A stretch of DNA of 64,000 nucleotides from assembly GCF_003073045.1 (NCBI RefSeq), contig NC_037590.1, positions 806,001-870,000 of the forward strand. Reading direction: 5' to 3'. Positions within the stretch are counted from its first letter, which is position 1; each line of letters begins with the position of its first letter. This document shows, one piece after another, positions 1 to 13,500 of this stretch. Both the position numbers and the translations under genes were made by a program. Below the pieces are notes generated by a model that was given only the letters and a program-made list of their open reading frames with translations, was not told the origin of the DNA and did not search any database. Source of the stretch: Pomacea canaliculata. Lineage: Eukaryota; Mollusca; Gastropoda; Architaenioglossa; Ampullariidae.

Positions 1-150
1 ACCTGTGTGGTTGCCTAGAGCTACAGGTAAGCCAGCCTACACCACCTGTGTGGTTGTCCTAGAGCTACAGGTAAGCCATCCTACTCGACCTGTTTGGTTA
101 CCTGTCCTAGAGCTACAGGTAAGCCAGCCTACACCACCTGTCCCATTGTG
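1..150. repeat. Tandem repeat of about 44-48 bp, three copies, each with a donor-like site
   Basis: The block cctagagctacaggtaagcc recurs at 14, 58 and 106, separated by an accacctgtgtggtt segment. Each copy carries CAG/GTAAGCC, a good 5' splice-site match. It lies in the intron upstream of the first visible FN3 exon and may have grown from the donor of an exon just outside the window; that is inference. Positions 150-320 show no further feature apart from a short TTG-rich stretch near 250-290. Confidence 0.7.
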
Positions 151-320
151 TAAAGCTGCTTACGGTAGATCACACGTACAGGCACACGTCCATGAAGCGC
201 ATTCTAGTTTCTAAAGTAGGATTTTTTAGTCCATGAAGACAGACGAGGAGAAGTTGTTGCTGTTGTTGTTGTCTTTGTTGTTGCTGCTGTTTTGACAAGA
301 TGTAAACGTTTCACACCCAG

Positions 321-1516
321 TGTTCGCCGGTGTACCTGTCAGCCGCCCTCAGATCACGGAGATGGAGGCGGGGGCGGTGCGGCTGCAGTGGCAGCGCGTG
401 GACGTGCCCACCTTCTCGCACGAGCAGGAGCCGCTGCTGTACATGATCGAGATGCAGGAGCCCCCTGCCGCTCACTGGCGCGAGATAGCCAATCGCATTC
501 CAGAGACGTATTACGTCATTCACGACCTGGTGCCGGCGACTGACTACCGCTTCCGGGTGAGAGCCGAGACTCGAGATGGCGCCAGGAGCGAGCCGTCCCC
601 AGCCACGTCCATCCACAGGACCCTAGGTGAGCTGACGATGGATGGCAGAAGCTGATTCATCTTGCTTAGGGTCAGAGTTGTGGGGCTGGTGGTGGTGGTC
701 TTGCCTCTGTCTCTCACTGCTCAGGTGTGTGACGTCTGATTTCGCTCTTTCAGCCCTGTCACGCCCACCTGTCGATCGCCTGCAGATCACAGACTATGAA
801 CCCGACTACCAAACGGTGGGGCTGTCCTGGTCACGGGTGGACATCCACCTTTCGACCGAGAAGACGAGCCGTTGCTGTACATGATCGAGTACCGAGAACC
901 GCAGGCCGACGTCTGGCACACCCTGGTGTCCGGCCTTCCCACCACCCGGTATCGAGTACCCGACATCGGGCCTGCACAGGACTACCAGTTCCGGGTACGA
1001 GCCATGACTCCGTATGGTGTGAGTCCACCCTCCCACCCGGCCGGACTGTACAGACAAGCCAGTGAGTTGCGCAAGGGTGGATTTGTGTGTTAAGGTGTTT
1101 TTAATGTAACGTGAGCTCAGTTTGATGTCTCGTCAAAGGAACCGGCGATAATAGTTTTGATGTGACGAGGTTCAGACTTACCCAGGGTTTTCTGTTTTTG
1201 TCTGCAGCTCCACTTCGTCCTCTGGCACAAGACCTCCAGGTTAGCAGTCTTGAGCCCGAGGCCGTGCGGTTGTCATGGCAACCACTTTCGCTGCCGTCTA
1301 GTGCTCGCTCCACGCCCAGTCGTGGGGTTTCCTACCAGGTGGAGGCGCTGGAGTACCCCAGCACACAGTGGCGCCCCCTGGCCACAGAGGTGAGGGACAC
1401 AACGTATCAACTCAAGGGCCTGCAACCCACCAAGGATTACTCCTTTCGTGTGCGCGCCGTCACACCCTCCGGACTGACAGAACCTACCACGCCGGTCACA
1501 GTCACATCTCTTCCAG
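321..1516 (+). CDS. unc-89: FN3 domains 1-3 (exons 321-626, 754-1061, 1208-1516)
   Basis: Each exon encodes one whole FN3 domain and has phase-1 borders at both ends. All show the array consensus: an aromatic W in strand B (VRLQW, VGLSW, VRLSW), a central EP..W segment, a Y.V.gL.P..dY.FRVRA strand F and a SEP-type end. FN3 2 is broken by one missing base: the frame of RVDI and the frame of REDEPLLYMIE differ by one at about 843-849, where its neighbours read VDIP.F. Restoring one C in the ATCC run would keep the frame, so I treat it as a consensus error. The exons lie 130-150 bp apart, the tightest packing in this gene. Confidence 0.9.
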
Positions 1517-4500
1517 GTGGGATAGTTGTTGGCGGTGTCGTCTGCCTTGTCGTCTCCGCAGTTTGTCTCTTGTTGACTATTTGCGTTAGTTTGGTTTGTT
1601 ATTGACACTAGTGTTTCTGAGGTTCACTTCACATTGTCTAGCTTGTTACTTGTTCCTGCACTCCCGATCCCGACTTCCTGTTTACACACGTTTGCTTGGC
1701 TTGTTATTTAAATTGTTTGTTTACTGACATCTCTGTGGCAGTCCGCCCTCGTCTTCAGGGTTACGAACCCTCGGCCTCGGTGGTGGGGCCCGACTCGGTG
1801 CGACTGCAGTGGCGACCAGCGGAACTGCCCTACTACAGTCGCCAAGCCACCCCCATCTCCTACACCCTGGAGATGCAGGAGGTCAGTTGCCGACCCACGT
1901 CTCTGTCGTCATCGACACAATCATCTATCTATCGCCATCACACCATAGTGTTGTGAGGATACACCACTGTTGTCATGACGACAAGGACAGGTTGTGACGG
2001 GGATAAATGATAAAGGATGCAAAAGATAATCACTCCACTGTCATCACTGTCTTCAAGAAACTGATCTTTATTTTCTCGTCGCTGATTTCTCTTGTGTACT
2101 CTGTGCTGTATTCTCTGTTTTATGTTGTCTTACTGTATTATCTATACTGTACTGTCTGTATATGTTATCTGTTCTGTATTCACTGTATTATGTTGTCTTA
2201 CTGTATTATCTGCATTATGGTATCTGTGCTGTATTCTCTGTATTATGTTGTCTTACTGTATTATCTATACTGTACTGTCTGCATTATGGTATCTGTGCTG
2301 TATTCTCTGTTTTATGTTGTCTTACTGTATTATCTATACTGTACTGTCTGTATATGTTATCTGTGCTGTATTCTCTGTATTATGTTGTCTGACTGTATTA
2401 TCTGCATTATGGTATTTGTGCTGTATTCTCTGTATTATGTTGTCTTACTGTATTATCTATACTGTACTGTCTGTATATGGTATCTGTTCTGTATTCACTG
2501 TATTATGTTGTCTTACTGTATTATCTGCATTATGGTATCTGTGCTGTATTCTCTGTATTATGTTGTCTTACTGTATTATCTATACCGTACTGTCTGTATA
2601 TGTTATCTGTGCTGTATTCTCTGTATTATGTTGTCTTACTGTATTATCTATACTGTACTGTCTGTATCTGTTCTGTATTGTTCTGTACTGTATTATGTCT
2701 TAATTATCTGTGCTGTATTCTCTGTATTATGTTGTCTTACTGTATTATCTTATACTCTGTCTGCATTATGGTATCTGTGCTGTATTCTCTGTATTATGTT
2801 GTCTTACTGTATTATCTATACTGTATGTCTGCATTATGGTATCTGTGCTGTATTCACTGTATTATGTTGTCTTACTGTATTATCTATACTGTACTGTCTG
2901 CATTATGGTATCTGTGCTGTATTCTGTATTATGTTGTCTTACTGGTATTATCTGTACTGTCTGCATTATGGTATCTGTGCTGTATTCACTGTATTATGTT
3001 GTCTTACTGTATTATCTATACTGTACTGCATTATGGTATCTGTGCTGTATTCTCTGTATTATGTTGTCTTACTGTATTATCTATATCTGTACTGTCTGCA
3101 TTATGGTATCTGTGCTGTATTCTCTGTATTATGTTGTCTTACTGTATTATCTATACTGTACTGTCTGCATTATGGTATCTGTGCTGTATTCACTGTATTA
3201 TGTTGTCTTACTGTATTATCTATACTGTACTGTCTGCATTATGTATCTGTGCTGTATTCTCTGTATTTGTTGTCTTACTGTATTATCTATACTGTACTGT
3301 TGCATTATGGTATCTGTGCTGTATTCACTGTATTATGTTGTCTTACTGTATTATCTATACTGTACTGTCTGCATTATGGTATCTGTGCTGTATACTGTAT
3401 TATGTTGTCTTACTGTATTATCTCTGTCTGTGCATTATGGTATCTGTGCTGTATTCACTGTATTATTTGTCTTACTGTATTATCTATACTGTACTGTCTG
3501 CATTATGGTATCTGTGCTGTATTCTCTGTATTATGTTGTCTTACTGTATTATCTATACTGTACTGTCTGCATTATGGTATCTGTGCTGTATTGTCTCTGT
3601 ATTATGTTCTGTCTGTATTCTGTATTATGTTGTCTGTACTGTACTGTCTGCATTATGGTTATCTGTGCTGTATTCACTGTATTATGTTGTCTTACTGTAT
3701 TATCTATACTGTACTGTCTGCATATGGTATTGTGCTGTATTCTCTGTATTATGTTGTCTTACTGTATTATCTGCATTATGGTATCTGTGCTGTATTCTCT
3801 GTATTATGTTGTCTTACTGTATTATCTATACTGTACTGTCTGCATTATGGTATCTGTGCTGTATTCTCTGTATTATGTTGTCTTACTGTATTATCTATAC
3901 TGTACTGTCTGCATTATGGTATCTGTGCTGTATTCTGTATTATGTTGTCTTACTGTATTATCTATACTGTACTGTCTGCATTATGGTATCTGTGCTGTAT
4001 TCTCTGTATTATGTTGTCTTACTGTATTATCTGTACTGTATTCTGCATTATGTATCTGTGCTGTATTCTCTGTATTATGTTGTCTTACTGTATTATCTAT
4101 ACTGTACTGTCTGCATTATGGTATCTGTGCTGTATTCTGTATTATGTTGTCTTACTGTATTATCTATACTGTCTGTCTGCATTATGGTATCTGTGCTGTA
4201 TTCACTCTGTATTTATGTTGTCTTACTGTATTATCTATACTGTACTGTCTGCATTATGGTATCTGTGCTGTATTCACTGTATTATGTTGTCTTACTGTAT
4301 TATATGTCTGCATTATGGTATCTGTGCTGTATTTCTCTGTATTATGTTGTCTTACTGTATTATCTTATACTGTACTGTCTGCATTATGGTATCTGTGCTG
4401 TATTCCACTGTATTATGTTGTCTTACTGTATTATCTATACTGTACTGTCTGCATTATGTATATGTATCTGTGCTGTATTTCTCTGTATTATGTTGTCTTA

Positions 4501-7500
4501 CTGTATTATCTATACTGGTACTGTCTGTCATTATGGTATCTGTGCTGTATTCACTGTATTATGTTGTCTTACTGTATTATCTATACTGTACTGTCTGCAT
4601 TATGGTATCTGTGCTGTATTCACTGTATTATGTTGTCTTACTGTATTATCTATACTGTACTGTCTGCATTATGGTATCTGTGCTGTATTCACTGTATTAT
4701 GTTGTCTTACTGTATTATCTATACTGTACTGTCTGCATTATGGTATCTGTGCTGTATTCTCTGTATTATGTTGTCTTACTGTATTAATCTATACTGTACT
4801 GTCTGCATTATGGTATCTGTGCTGTATTCTCTGTATTTATGTTGTCTTACTGTATTATCTAATACTGTACTGTCTGCATTATGGTATCTGTGCTGTATTC
4901 TCTGTATTATGTTGTCTTACTGTATTATCTATACTGTACTGTCTGCATTATGGTATCTGTGCTGTATTCACTGTATTATGTTGTCTTACTGTATTATCTG
5001 CATTATGGTATCTGTGCTGTATTCTCTGTATTATGTTGTCTTACTGTATTATCTATACTGTACTGTCTGCATTATGGTATCTGTGCTGTATTCACTGTAT
5101 TATGTTGTCTTACTGTATTATCTATACTGTACTGTCTGCATTATGGTATCTGTGCTGTATTCACTGTATTATGTTGGTCTTGCTGTATTCTGTATTATGT
5201 TGTCTGCATTATGGTATCTGTGCTGTATTCTCTCTGTATGTATGTATGTCTGTATTCACTGTTATTATGTTGTCTACTGTATTATCATGCATTATTGTGC
5301 TGTATTCCTCTGTATTTGTTGTCTGGGTATTATCTGTCTGTATACTGTACTTACTGTCTGCATTATGGTATCTGTGCTGTATTCACTGTATTATGTTGTC
5401 TTACTGTATTATCTATACTGTACTGTGCATTATGGTTCTGTGCTGTATTCCCACTGTATTAGCTTACTGTATATCTGCATATTATCTGTGCTGTATTATG
5501 TTGTCTGTATTCTATACTGTACTGTCTGTCTATTGATTCATCTGTATTACTGTTGTCTATTATCTATACTGTACTGTCTGCATTATGGTATCTGTGCTGT
5601 ATTCACTGTATTATGTTGTCTTACTGTATTATCTATACTGTACTGTCTGCATTATGGTATCTGTGCTGTATTCACTGTATTATGTTGTCTTACTGTAGTT
5701 ATCTATACTGTACTGTCTGCATTATGGTATCTGTGCTGTATTCTCTGTATTATGCTCTCTGTACTCTACTATCCGTAGTATGTTTTCTGTATTTTCAACA
5801 GCACCGTCACTAAAAATGCTCTCTCTAACCACCGCCATGTTGCTGACAGGTACCCGGCCACACCTGGTCACCTGTACGACGAAACATACCCGAGACCTCG
5901 TACCTGGTGACCGGCCTGAGGACCGACAGAGACTACCGTTTCCGGGTGCGGCCCGAGTCGGCAGTGGGGGCCGGGGGAGACCAGCAGACCCATCCACGTG
6001 TACCGGCGCGCAGGTGAGGTCCTTGTACACCTGTAGAGGTGTGTAGTGTGGCTACAGCTGTCTTTGTGTATTACAATGTCAGCTGTGTGTAGTGTGGCTA
6101 CAGCTGTCTGGTATTACAATGTCAGCTGTGTGTAGTGTGGCTACAGCTGTCTGGTATTACAATGTCAGCTGTGTGTAGTGTGGCTACAGCTGTCTGTGTA
6201 TTACAATGTCAGCTGTGTGTAGTGTGGCTACAGCTGTCTGGTATTACAATGTCAGCTGTGTGTAGTGTGGCTACAGCTGTCTGTGTATTACAATGTCAGC
6301 TGTGTGTAGTGTGGCTACAGCTGTCTGTGTATTATAATGTCAGCTGTGTGTATTGTGGCTACAGCTGTCTGTGTATTACAATGTCAGGTGTGTGTATTGT
6401 GGCTACAGCTGTCTGTGTATTACAATTGTAGTTGTGTGTAGCCTGACTACAGCTGTCTGTGTATTACAATGTGTAGTGTGGCGACCTCTGTGTATTACAA
6501 TTGTAGTTGTGTGTAACCTGGCTACAGCTGTCTGTGTATTACAATTGTGGTTGTGTGTAGCCTGGCTACAGCTGTCTGTGTATTACAATTGTAGCTGTTG
6601 CTCACTTGTATAGTCTATGTACTGCTGTATGTGTTGTAGCTGTGTATGTGTACGTGTGTGTACTTTGTGTACAACTTATTTCATATATTTGACGGACACT
6701 TATTTGTGTGCTTATGACTAGCAATATTTCCTGTATTATGCCCCAGACTTCCCCCCCCCCAGCATGTCATGTCATGTCATGTCAGGTCATGTCAGGTCTT
6801 GTTGGAGTGTTTGATGAAGCCGTCTGCTTCCCTCCCAACAGACCTGACGTTTCCCTCCCGCGAGCCTGTCATCTCCAACGTTGGCCCGAACAGCATCACG
6901 TTGTCATGGAAACCGGCACAGCTGCCAGCTGGTTACCAGTCCAGTCGCCCACTTTCGTATCGCATCGACATGAGAGAGCCCCCTAGCGGCCACTGGTTGC
7001 CCATAGCCGAGCGGCTGACCACTCCTTCCTACACCGTCAACTTCCTCAACCCCGACAAGGACTACATGTTCCGCGTCACTGCACAGCTCGACGGCGTGGA
7101 GAGCGAACCCACAGCCAGCGCCTTCCTGCCGCACAGAGTCGGTCAGTGCGGCAGTCAGTCAGTCAGTCAGTCAATGAATGAATGAGTCAGTCAGTCAGTC
7201 AGTCAGTCAGTCAATGAATGAATGAATCAGTCAGTCAATCAATCAATATTTTGGACCTAAGTGTGACTAGCTGCATACAATCGACAGTAACTCCACATCC
7301 ATGTCAGAGCATTACCTTCCCCTTACGTCTAAGATTGTCTCCCTTGTCCCGCACAGGGCCGCCCAAGATGCTGAGGGAGCCACCGCTCATCTCCAGCGTG
7401 CACCCGGACTCCGTGTGGTTGTCATGGCGATCAGTGGACATCCCGTCACGTATCACCGACTACGCGCCAGTCACGTACCGTGTCGAGGCCCAGGAGCCAC

Positions 7501-10500
7501 CGTCCGTGGAGTGGCGACCCCTGGCGCGTCACATCCCACAGACCCACTACAACCTCAAGGGCCTGCGCCCGGGGCAGGAGTACAACTTCCGGGTCAGGGC
7601 GGAGAACGACTACGGCCTCAGTGAGCCCACACCGTCTGTCTTACTGAAGAAACGTTCAGGTATCTGTTGTTATTTTGTTGTACACGGGTAGAAGTAACGG
7701 CCTCCAGTGGATATTTATTGTGACACCCACGTGCCCATTGTCCCCCTTTGTTTGCAGTGCCACCTGTGATGGCGCAGCACGAACCGCTCATCTCAGACGT
7801 CTCACCGGGTTCGCTGAGGTTGTCATGGCGACCTGCAGATGTGCCATCTTACCTGTTGGATTCTGTACCTGTCAGCTATTCTGTCCAGTACCAGGTAAAA
7901 TATTCTCATTGTATCACAATGATTACCTTGTGAGTTGTGGGTGGCTCTAGTAAAATGGTGGAGACAAGTGTGACTTGCGGGTGGCTCTAGTAAAATGGTG
8001 GAGACAAGTGTGACTTGCGGGTGATGATCATGGAAACTATGGACTACAAGGTAAAAAAGGTGGTGCTTTAAAATCGTCATGCGTGACCTGTGACCCGTGG
8101 GAGCGAATCTCAGTTTGCTATGTGGTGCCACAGCGTATCTGACGCATTTTAACGGCCATAAACGTCTACATGCGCACTGACCCTGTCACGTGTTTCCTGT
8201 AAGCTGTACCAGCCTCTATGTACAGCGGTATCAAGCACAACTACAGTCACGTGCAATATTAATACAACTCTTGAAGCACAGCGCGCAGTGGTAGTTGTAC
8301 AACTTGATGCTGGATGTGTTCGATTCCGGGATTTTCCTGTTTTCAGCACCTGCCTGACACTGAGTGGTTGCCCCTGGCGCGAAGGATCATGGGCACGAGC
8401 TATTACGTCACCGGCCTGTCGCCGGACAACAACTACGCCTTCCGCGTGATGGCGGACAACGACTTCGGCTCCAGCAGACCCTCCCTCCCCGCGCGCATGC
8501 CCAGACTGGCCGGTAAGACACGTGGACTAACGGCTTGTGTCCAGTATTAGCATGTGCGTGCACAGCTGATAGCGAGTGCGTATGTGTGTGTGTGTGTGTG
8601 ATGTTTACACACGCGTGTCTCAGTGTATTCACGGACGCCTGTCACGCCAGTTAGCCGGAGAAGGAGAAAGCAGTGGCACCACCTGCAGCTGGCGAAGAAC
8701 GTTGGGATGGATGTTGATGTTTAGAGGCATTACAACTAATGTCCTCTTTTACAGGCGGTAAAGACTGACATCACAGCAAGTCGCAGCCGTTAGACTGAGG
8801 ACAATGTCGGATGTTGCAGAAATCCCGTCGCCCATCTACAGCCCGCAGATCGAGGACATCGAGCCGTCGGCCGTGCGGCTGGCCTGGCGGAGTCCCAAGA
8901 CAGGTCCGTACAAAGCCAAGACAACCACGTACGCCATCGAGACCCTGGAGCCCAGCACGTGGACGTGGCGCCCCCTGGTGTCTCGCCTGCCTACACCCTC
9001 CTACCGGGTCACCTCCCTGCTACCCACGGAGGACTACATCTTCCGGATCCGCGCGGAGACTGAAAAGTCCCTGAGCGAGCCGTCCTTCCCAGTGTCCTAC
9101 TCGGGTCTCCGAGGTCAGTGACCTTTGCTACCTGAACGTAACCTTTATGACGACAGTAGGTCCTGACTTACATGTTGTACACGTCAGGGTCAGAGTTAAG
9201 GTTAAGGTTAAGGCTAAGGTTAAGGCTAAGGTTAACCCTGTCAGCATTTGTTTACTCTGAGTAGTTTACTCTGTGCTTTTGCTGTGTGCGTAGAGCTTAG
9301 GGCAGTGAGTAGATGTGAGCTGTTTGTCTGGACACAGTGTGAACTAAGCTGTCAACTTCCTGATATACCTTTGTACTTACTTGCACACATCATCATAAGT
9401 ACATGCAAATATAGATATGTGTACAATACAAATTGTCACCATTCTATAGATACAAATACACATACACACTGTCATCCATATATAAATACACATACACACT
9501 GTCATCCATATATAGATACAACTACACACATACACACTGTCATCCATCTATAAATACACATACACACTGTCATCCATCTATAAATACACATACACACTGT
9601 CATCCATATATATAGATACAACTACACACATACACATTGTCATCCATCTATAAATACACATACACACTGTCATCCATATATAGATACAACTACACACATA
9701 CACACTGTCATCCATCTATAAATACACATACACACTGTCATCCATCTATAAACACACATACACACTGTCATCCATCTATAAACACACATACACACTATCA
9801 TCCATCTATAAATAAATACACATACACACTGTCATCCATCTACATATATATATAGCTATACATATATTCACACTGTCATCCATATATAAATACAAATAGA
9901 CATATATACACTACCTTCACCTCCAGCCATGTCAACATACCTCCATACATGCAGCTGATGTAAACTCTGTACAAATATTTACCTCCAGGTCTCTGTGGAT
10001 GCTGTGACGATGTTTGAAATGAACTGTCTTCAACTGTCATGTGTGACGTAGGAAAGCTTTTAGTTGTCGTGCGTGACGTGTCCAAGTATCACGTGTGAGA
10101 CGTCACGTGTTCAACTGCCATGTTAATGTTTGCTGGCCAATAATCCTTCTCTCCTTTTTCAGCTTTCTCAGGTATTCTGAAGAAAAAGACGGCGGGTACC
10201 TGTTATTTTTCTCTTTTCCGTGTTTGCACTGCACGCTCGTGACATTAACCACGTGACATGTCATGTCCTTGTTTACATTGCCCTTTCTTACACAACTCGT
10301 ACTGACAACTGTGACAAAGACGACAGTCCTGACACTGACACCTGGCACTTACACTGACACAGACACCGGTCCTGGCACTGACACTGACAGATACCAGGCA
10401 CTGACAATGACAAAGACACCAGTCCTGACACTGACACCTGGCACTTACACTGACACAGACACCGGTCCTGGTACTGACACTGACAGATACCAGGCACTGA

Positions 10501-13500
10501 CAATGACAAAGACACCAGTCCTGACACTGACACTGACAGATACCGCACACCATGTAGATACACCAGACACTGACAAAGACATCAGGTACTGTCACTGACA
10601 CTGACAAAGCCCCATAAACACGATTATTTGTTTGGAACTGGGTGACGTAACACTGATGACACGCACCTCTTGGTTTGTTATGTCACTACCGTCACACTGT
10701 CTTGAACTGACTCTAACATGGATTGTATTCAGTTCGTTGTTAGACTTGTGTATATTTGGGTTCTTCACGCACCTTATGAATATTGGTGGTTACCTGTGCA
10801 CACCTTTTGTTCAGCAGGTATTTTGATACCTGACCTGGGGTTACCCCCTTGTTTGTATTTTGTGTATCTTATACTCCCCCTCACCCCCTACCCTGCCTTT
10901 TTGTACGATGATTAAACACTGTTAATCTTATTGACCAATCACTGACAACCATCATTTCTGTACTTAATTAACTGTCATTTAAATATTAGACTATCAACAT
11001 TGGAGGGTTAGAATGTTAGAACTTAACTGACATGTCCAGCACCACAGCTGTGTCGTCATCATGCCCACTGAACACTGAACTACTGTAACGGCCATTTGCT
11101 ATACAGTTAGTGTTGTCATGTCACAGACACTCATTACGTCACTGGCTGCCACAATTGAGGTCCACTCAGCTCTGAGGTCGTGATGTATTAGTTACCTGGA
11201 GAAGACACGTGGACAGGACAACACGAACACGTCCTTGTAGCAGCATCCAGCCACACCTACCATGTAGGTAGGAAACACATTTCAAATACATGTACACACC
11301 TGACACACTGTGTGTACAGGCTAGTGCAACAGACGAACAGTCTCGGGGAGGGGGACACAAATGACCACTGTGACATGAACCAGGTGTACTGTACCTACAG
11401 TCGGGAGGGTGCGGAGCACATGGCGCCAGCCTCGTTGTGGAGACGTCTGTGGAGCAGGAAGTAGGACTCAGGCGTCCATGTGACGTATGGCCGACGAGTT
11501 ATCTCCCGGTGTTCACTGAAACAGGGACAAGACCTTGGGTGACGTCACGCAGAAACGCGGCGACACAACGAGGCTTCATCGGGTTCAGACGAGGTTACCG
11601 CAGGTGGGGTTCAGAGGTCACGGGATGCATGTCTCACAGACACGATTGTCGACCTCCAAATATTGAGCAGGTCAGGAACTGGACCGTGTCTCTTGTTTTC
11701 CATACTCCATCCCCGCCTTCTGTCAATACTCTAGACCCTCGCAGCTCAGGGATGCTCCTCCTGACCCTCTGGTACAGTCCCTCTGTCATTTAAACATCGC
11801 GTGACAGGTTAAATCTGAGTCTGACACGGTCTGTGACACTGACACTCAATTTAGTTGTTGATTCTGGTCACTATTTTATGTTAGTGTCCCGATTAGACTA
11901 TTTCATACTAGTATGTCACACATAGTATCACAGTGTTAACACACACATCAAATAACAAACAACACCTACACCACCTGTAGTACCAGTCCCCTGCTGTAGT
12001 GTCAAGTACGTATGTAGACTGTCAGTGACGTCACTCTCATCTCTCCTGTACTGTCAGAAGTATTTGTAGTGTCACTTGTACACACACTAACATGTCACAT
12101 TTACAGTCTGCACCAACCTAAGTGTCATATACTGGCTGTGTACATGTCATAGTTACTCTGTAGTGCTGATGTATGTCACAGATACTGTCATGTCATATAC
12201 TGGCTGTGTACATGTCATAGTTACTCTGTAGTACTGATGTATGTCACAGATACTGTCATGTCATATACTGGCTGTGTACATGTCATAGTTACTCTGTAGT
12301 GCTGATGTATGTCACAGATACTGCCATGTCATATACCGCCTGTATAAGTGTCATACTTACTGTCTGTATGTCATATACCCACCTCTACTGCCATGTCATA
12401 CATATTGCCTGTACTTCATGTATGTTATATATATATACACTGCCTGAATATTGTCTGACGATATATCAACTGTCAGCACTGTCATATATATATATCCTCT
12501 GTACTGTCAGTGCTCGCCTGCATTGTGTCTGTGTAATTCTCTACACCTGTGCCGCAGATGGCTTTCTCTCTCTCACACACACTCACACACACACAAACAC
12601 ACACACTCGTCATTGTCATGCATTCACCTCCCAGACGGGGTCATGCATGTGTACTGTATCCATGACAACTGTTGTGACCTGCATACAATCATTTTGTTGT
12701 GATAAACATTTAAAGGGGTCTAAATCAGTATCTGAGCGTGAAAAGTAATATAAATTCTGTTCCTCCTTCTCTCTATGATAATGTGTGTGTAGCGCGCCCC
12801 TCGTGGCCTCCTGTGTATTTGGACTTGTTTACCTGACAAGCGAGGGTCTGACGTGTCCACCAAGACTAGACACAAGCCCGCAGCATGGTGTCACGTAGCA
12901 TCACACACCAAACATGGAGGCTGGTAGTCATGTAGTCACGGGGGGTGCACTAGCTCACAGTTGTACCAGAACGCTTGGTATTTACGTCACTGCTCATCTC
13001 CCATTGGTCGAATAAAACGAGATTTACACAACGGCGTACCACTGACGTCACTGCCTTGCTAATGACGCACTTTTCTACGTCACAGCGCCGCCAGCTGTGC
13101 CCGTGGAGCGCCCCATTCTGTCGGAGATCGAGGCTGACTCGGTGCGCGTGTCCTGGCACCCCGTGTACTACCCGGTCAGCGCCACCTACAAGGACAGCAA
13201 GAAGCGGTACCGGGTGGAGATGCGCGAGCTGCCTCACGGCCACTGGCACCCGGTAGTGCACCAGACACCCCAGTGGCAGTACGAGGTTACCGGACTCCGG
13301 CCTGACAGCGACTACGCCTTCCGGGTCATCCTTGTGACAGACGATGGCACATCTCCTCCCTCCAACGCTGCCTACCTGTACAGAAAGCCAGGTAAGTGTA
13401 CCAGACAGTCGGTTATTTGTGCAGAAGACCAGGTAAGTGCTGGGCACCTGCTCACTCGTATAAGTTACCAGTTAGACCAGGAACCAGGTAAATGTAGTGG

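Larger units (their letters stand above)
9114..13085 (+). other. Long repeat-rich intronic region between FN3 8 and FN3 9
   Basis: Apart from one small candidate linker exon at 10163-10195, I see no coding sequence here. Repeats in order: a gttaag/gctaag hexamer tract at 9190-9240; an array of about 30 bp (tacacactgtcatccatcta core) at 9430-9900; two long copies of a CTGACA-rich unit of about 108 bp at 10310-10600; a triplicated 67-bp unit at 12123-12325; and a CA tract at 12570-12620. Low-complexity CTGACA and GTCA words are common throughout. An open frame at 11437-11793 has no homology and no exon-like borders. Confidence 0.7.

Noticed and set aside
2007..5778. Open frames of 926, 1019 and 1022 codons
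   Set aside because: They are the three forward frames of the stop-free 69-bp minisatellite. They have no real start, no domain and only low-complexity hydrophobic content.
10245..10607. ORFs on both strands with CQCQ- and TDTD-type repeats
   Set aside because: Products of the CTGACA minisatellite.
11400..11460. Possible extra linker exon after cctacag at 11400
   Set aside because: The phases could work, but the peptide is Cys/Arg-rich, unlike the other linkers, and the donor gaa/gtagga is weak.
11437..11793. 118-codon open frame in the FN3 8-9 intron
   Set aside because: No recognisable domain and no matching splice phases; it looks like chance.
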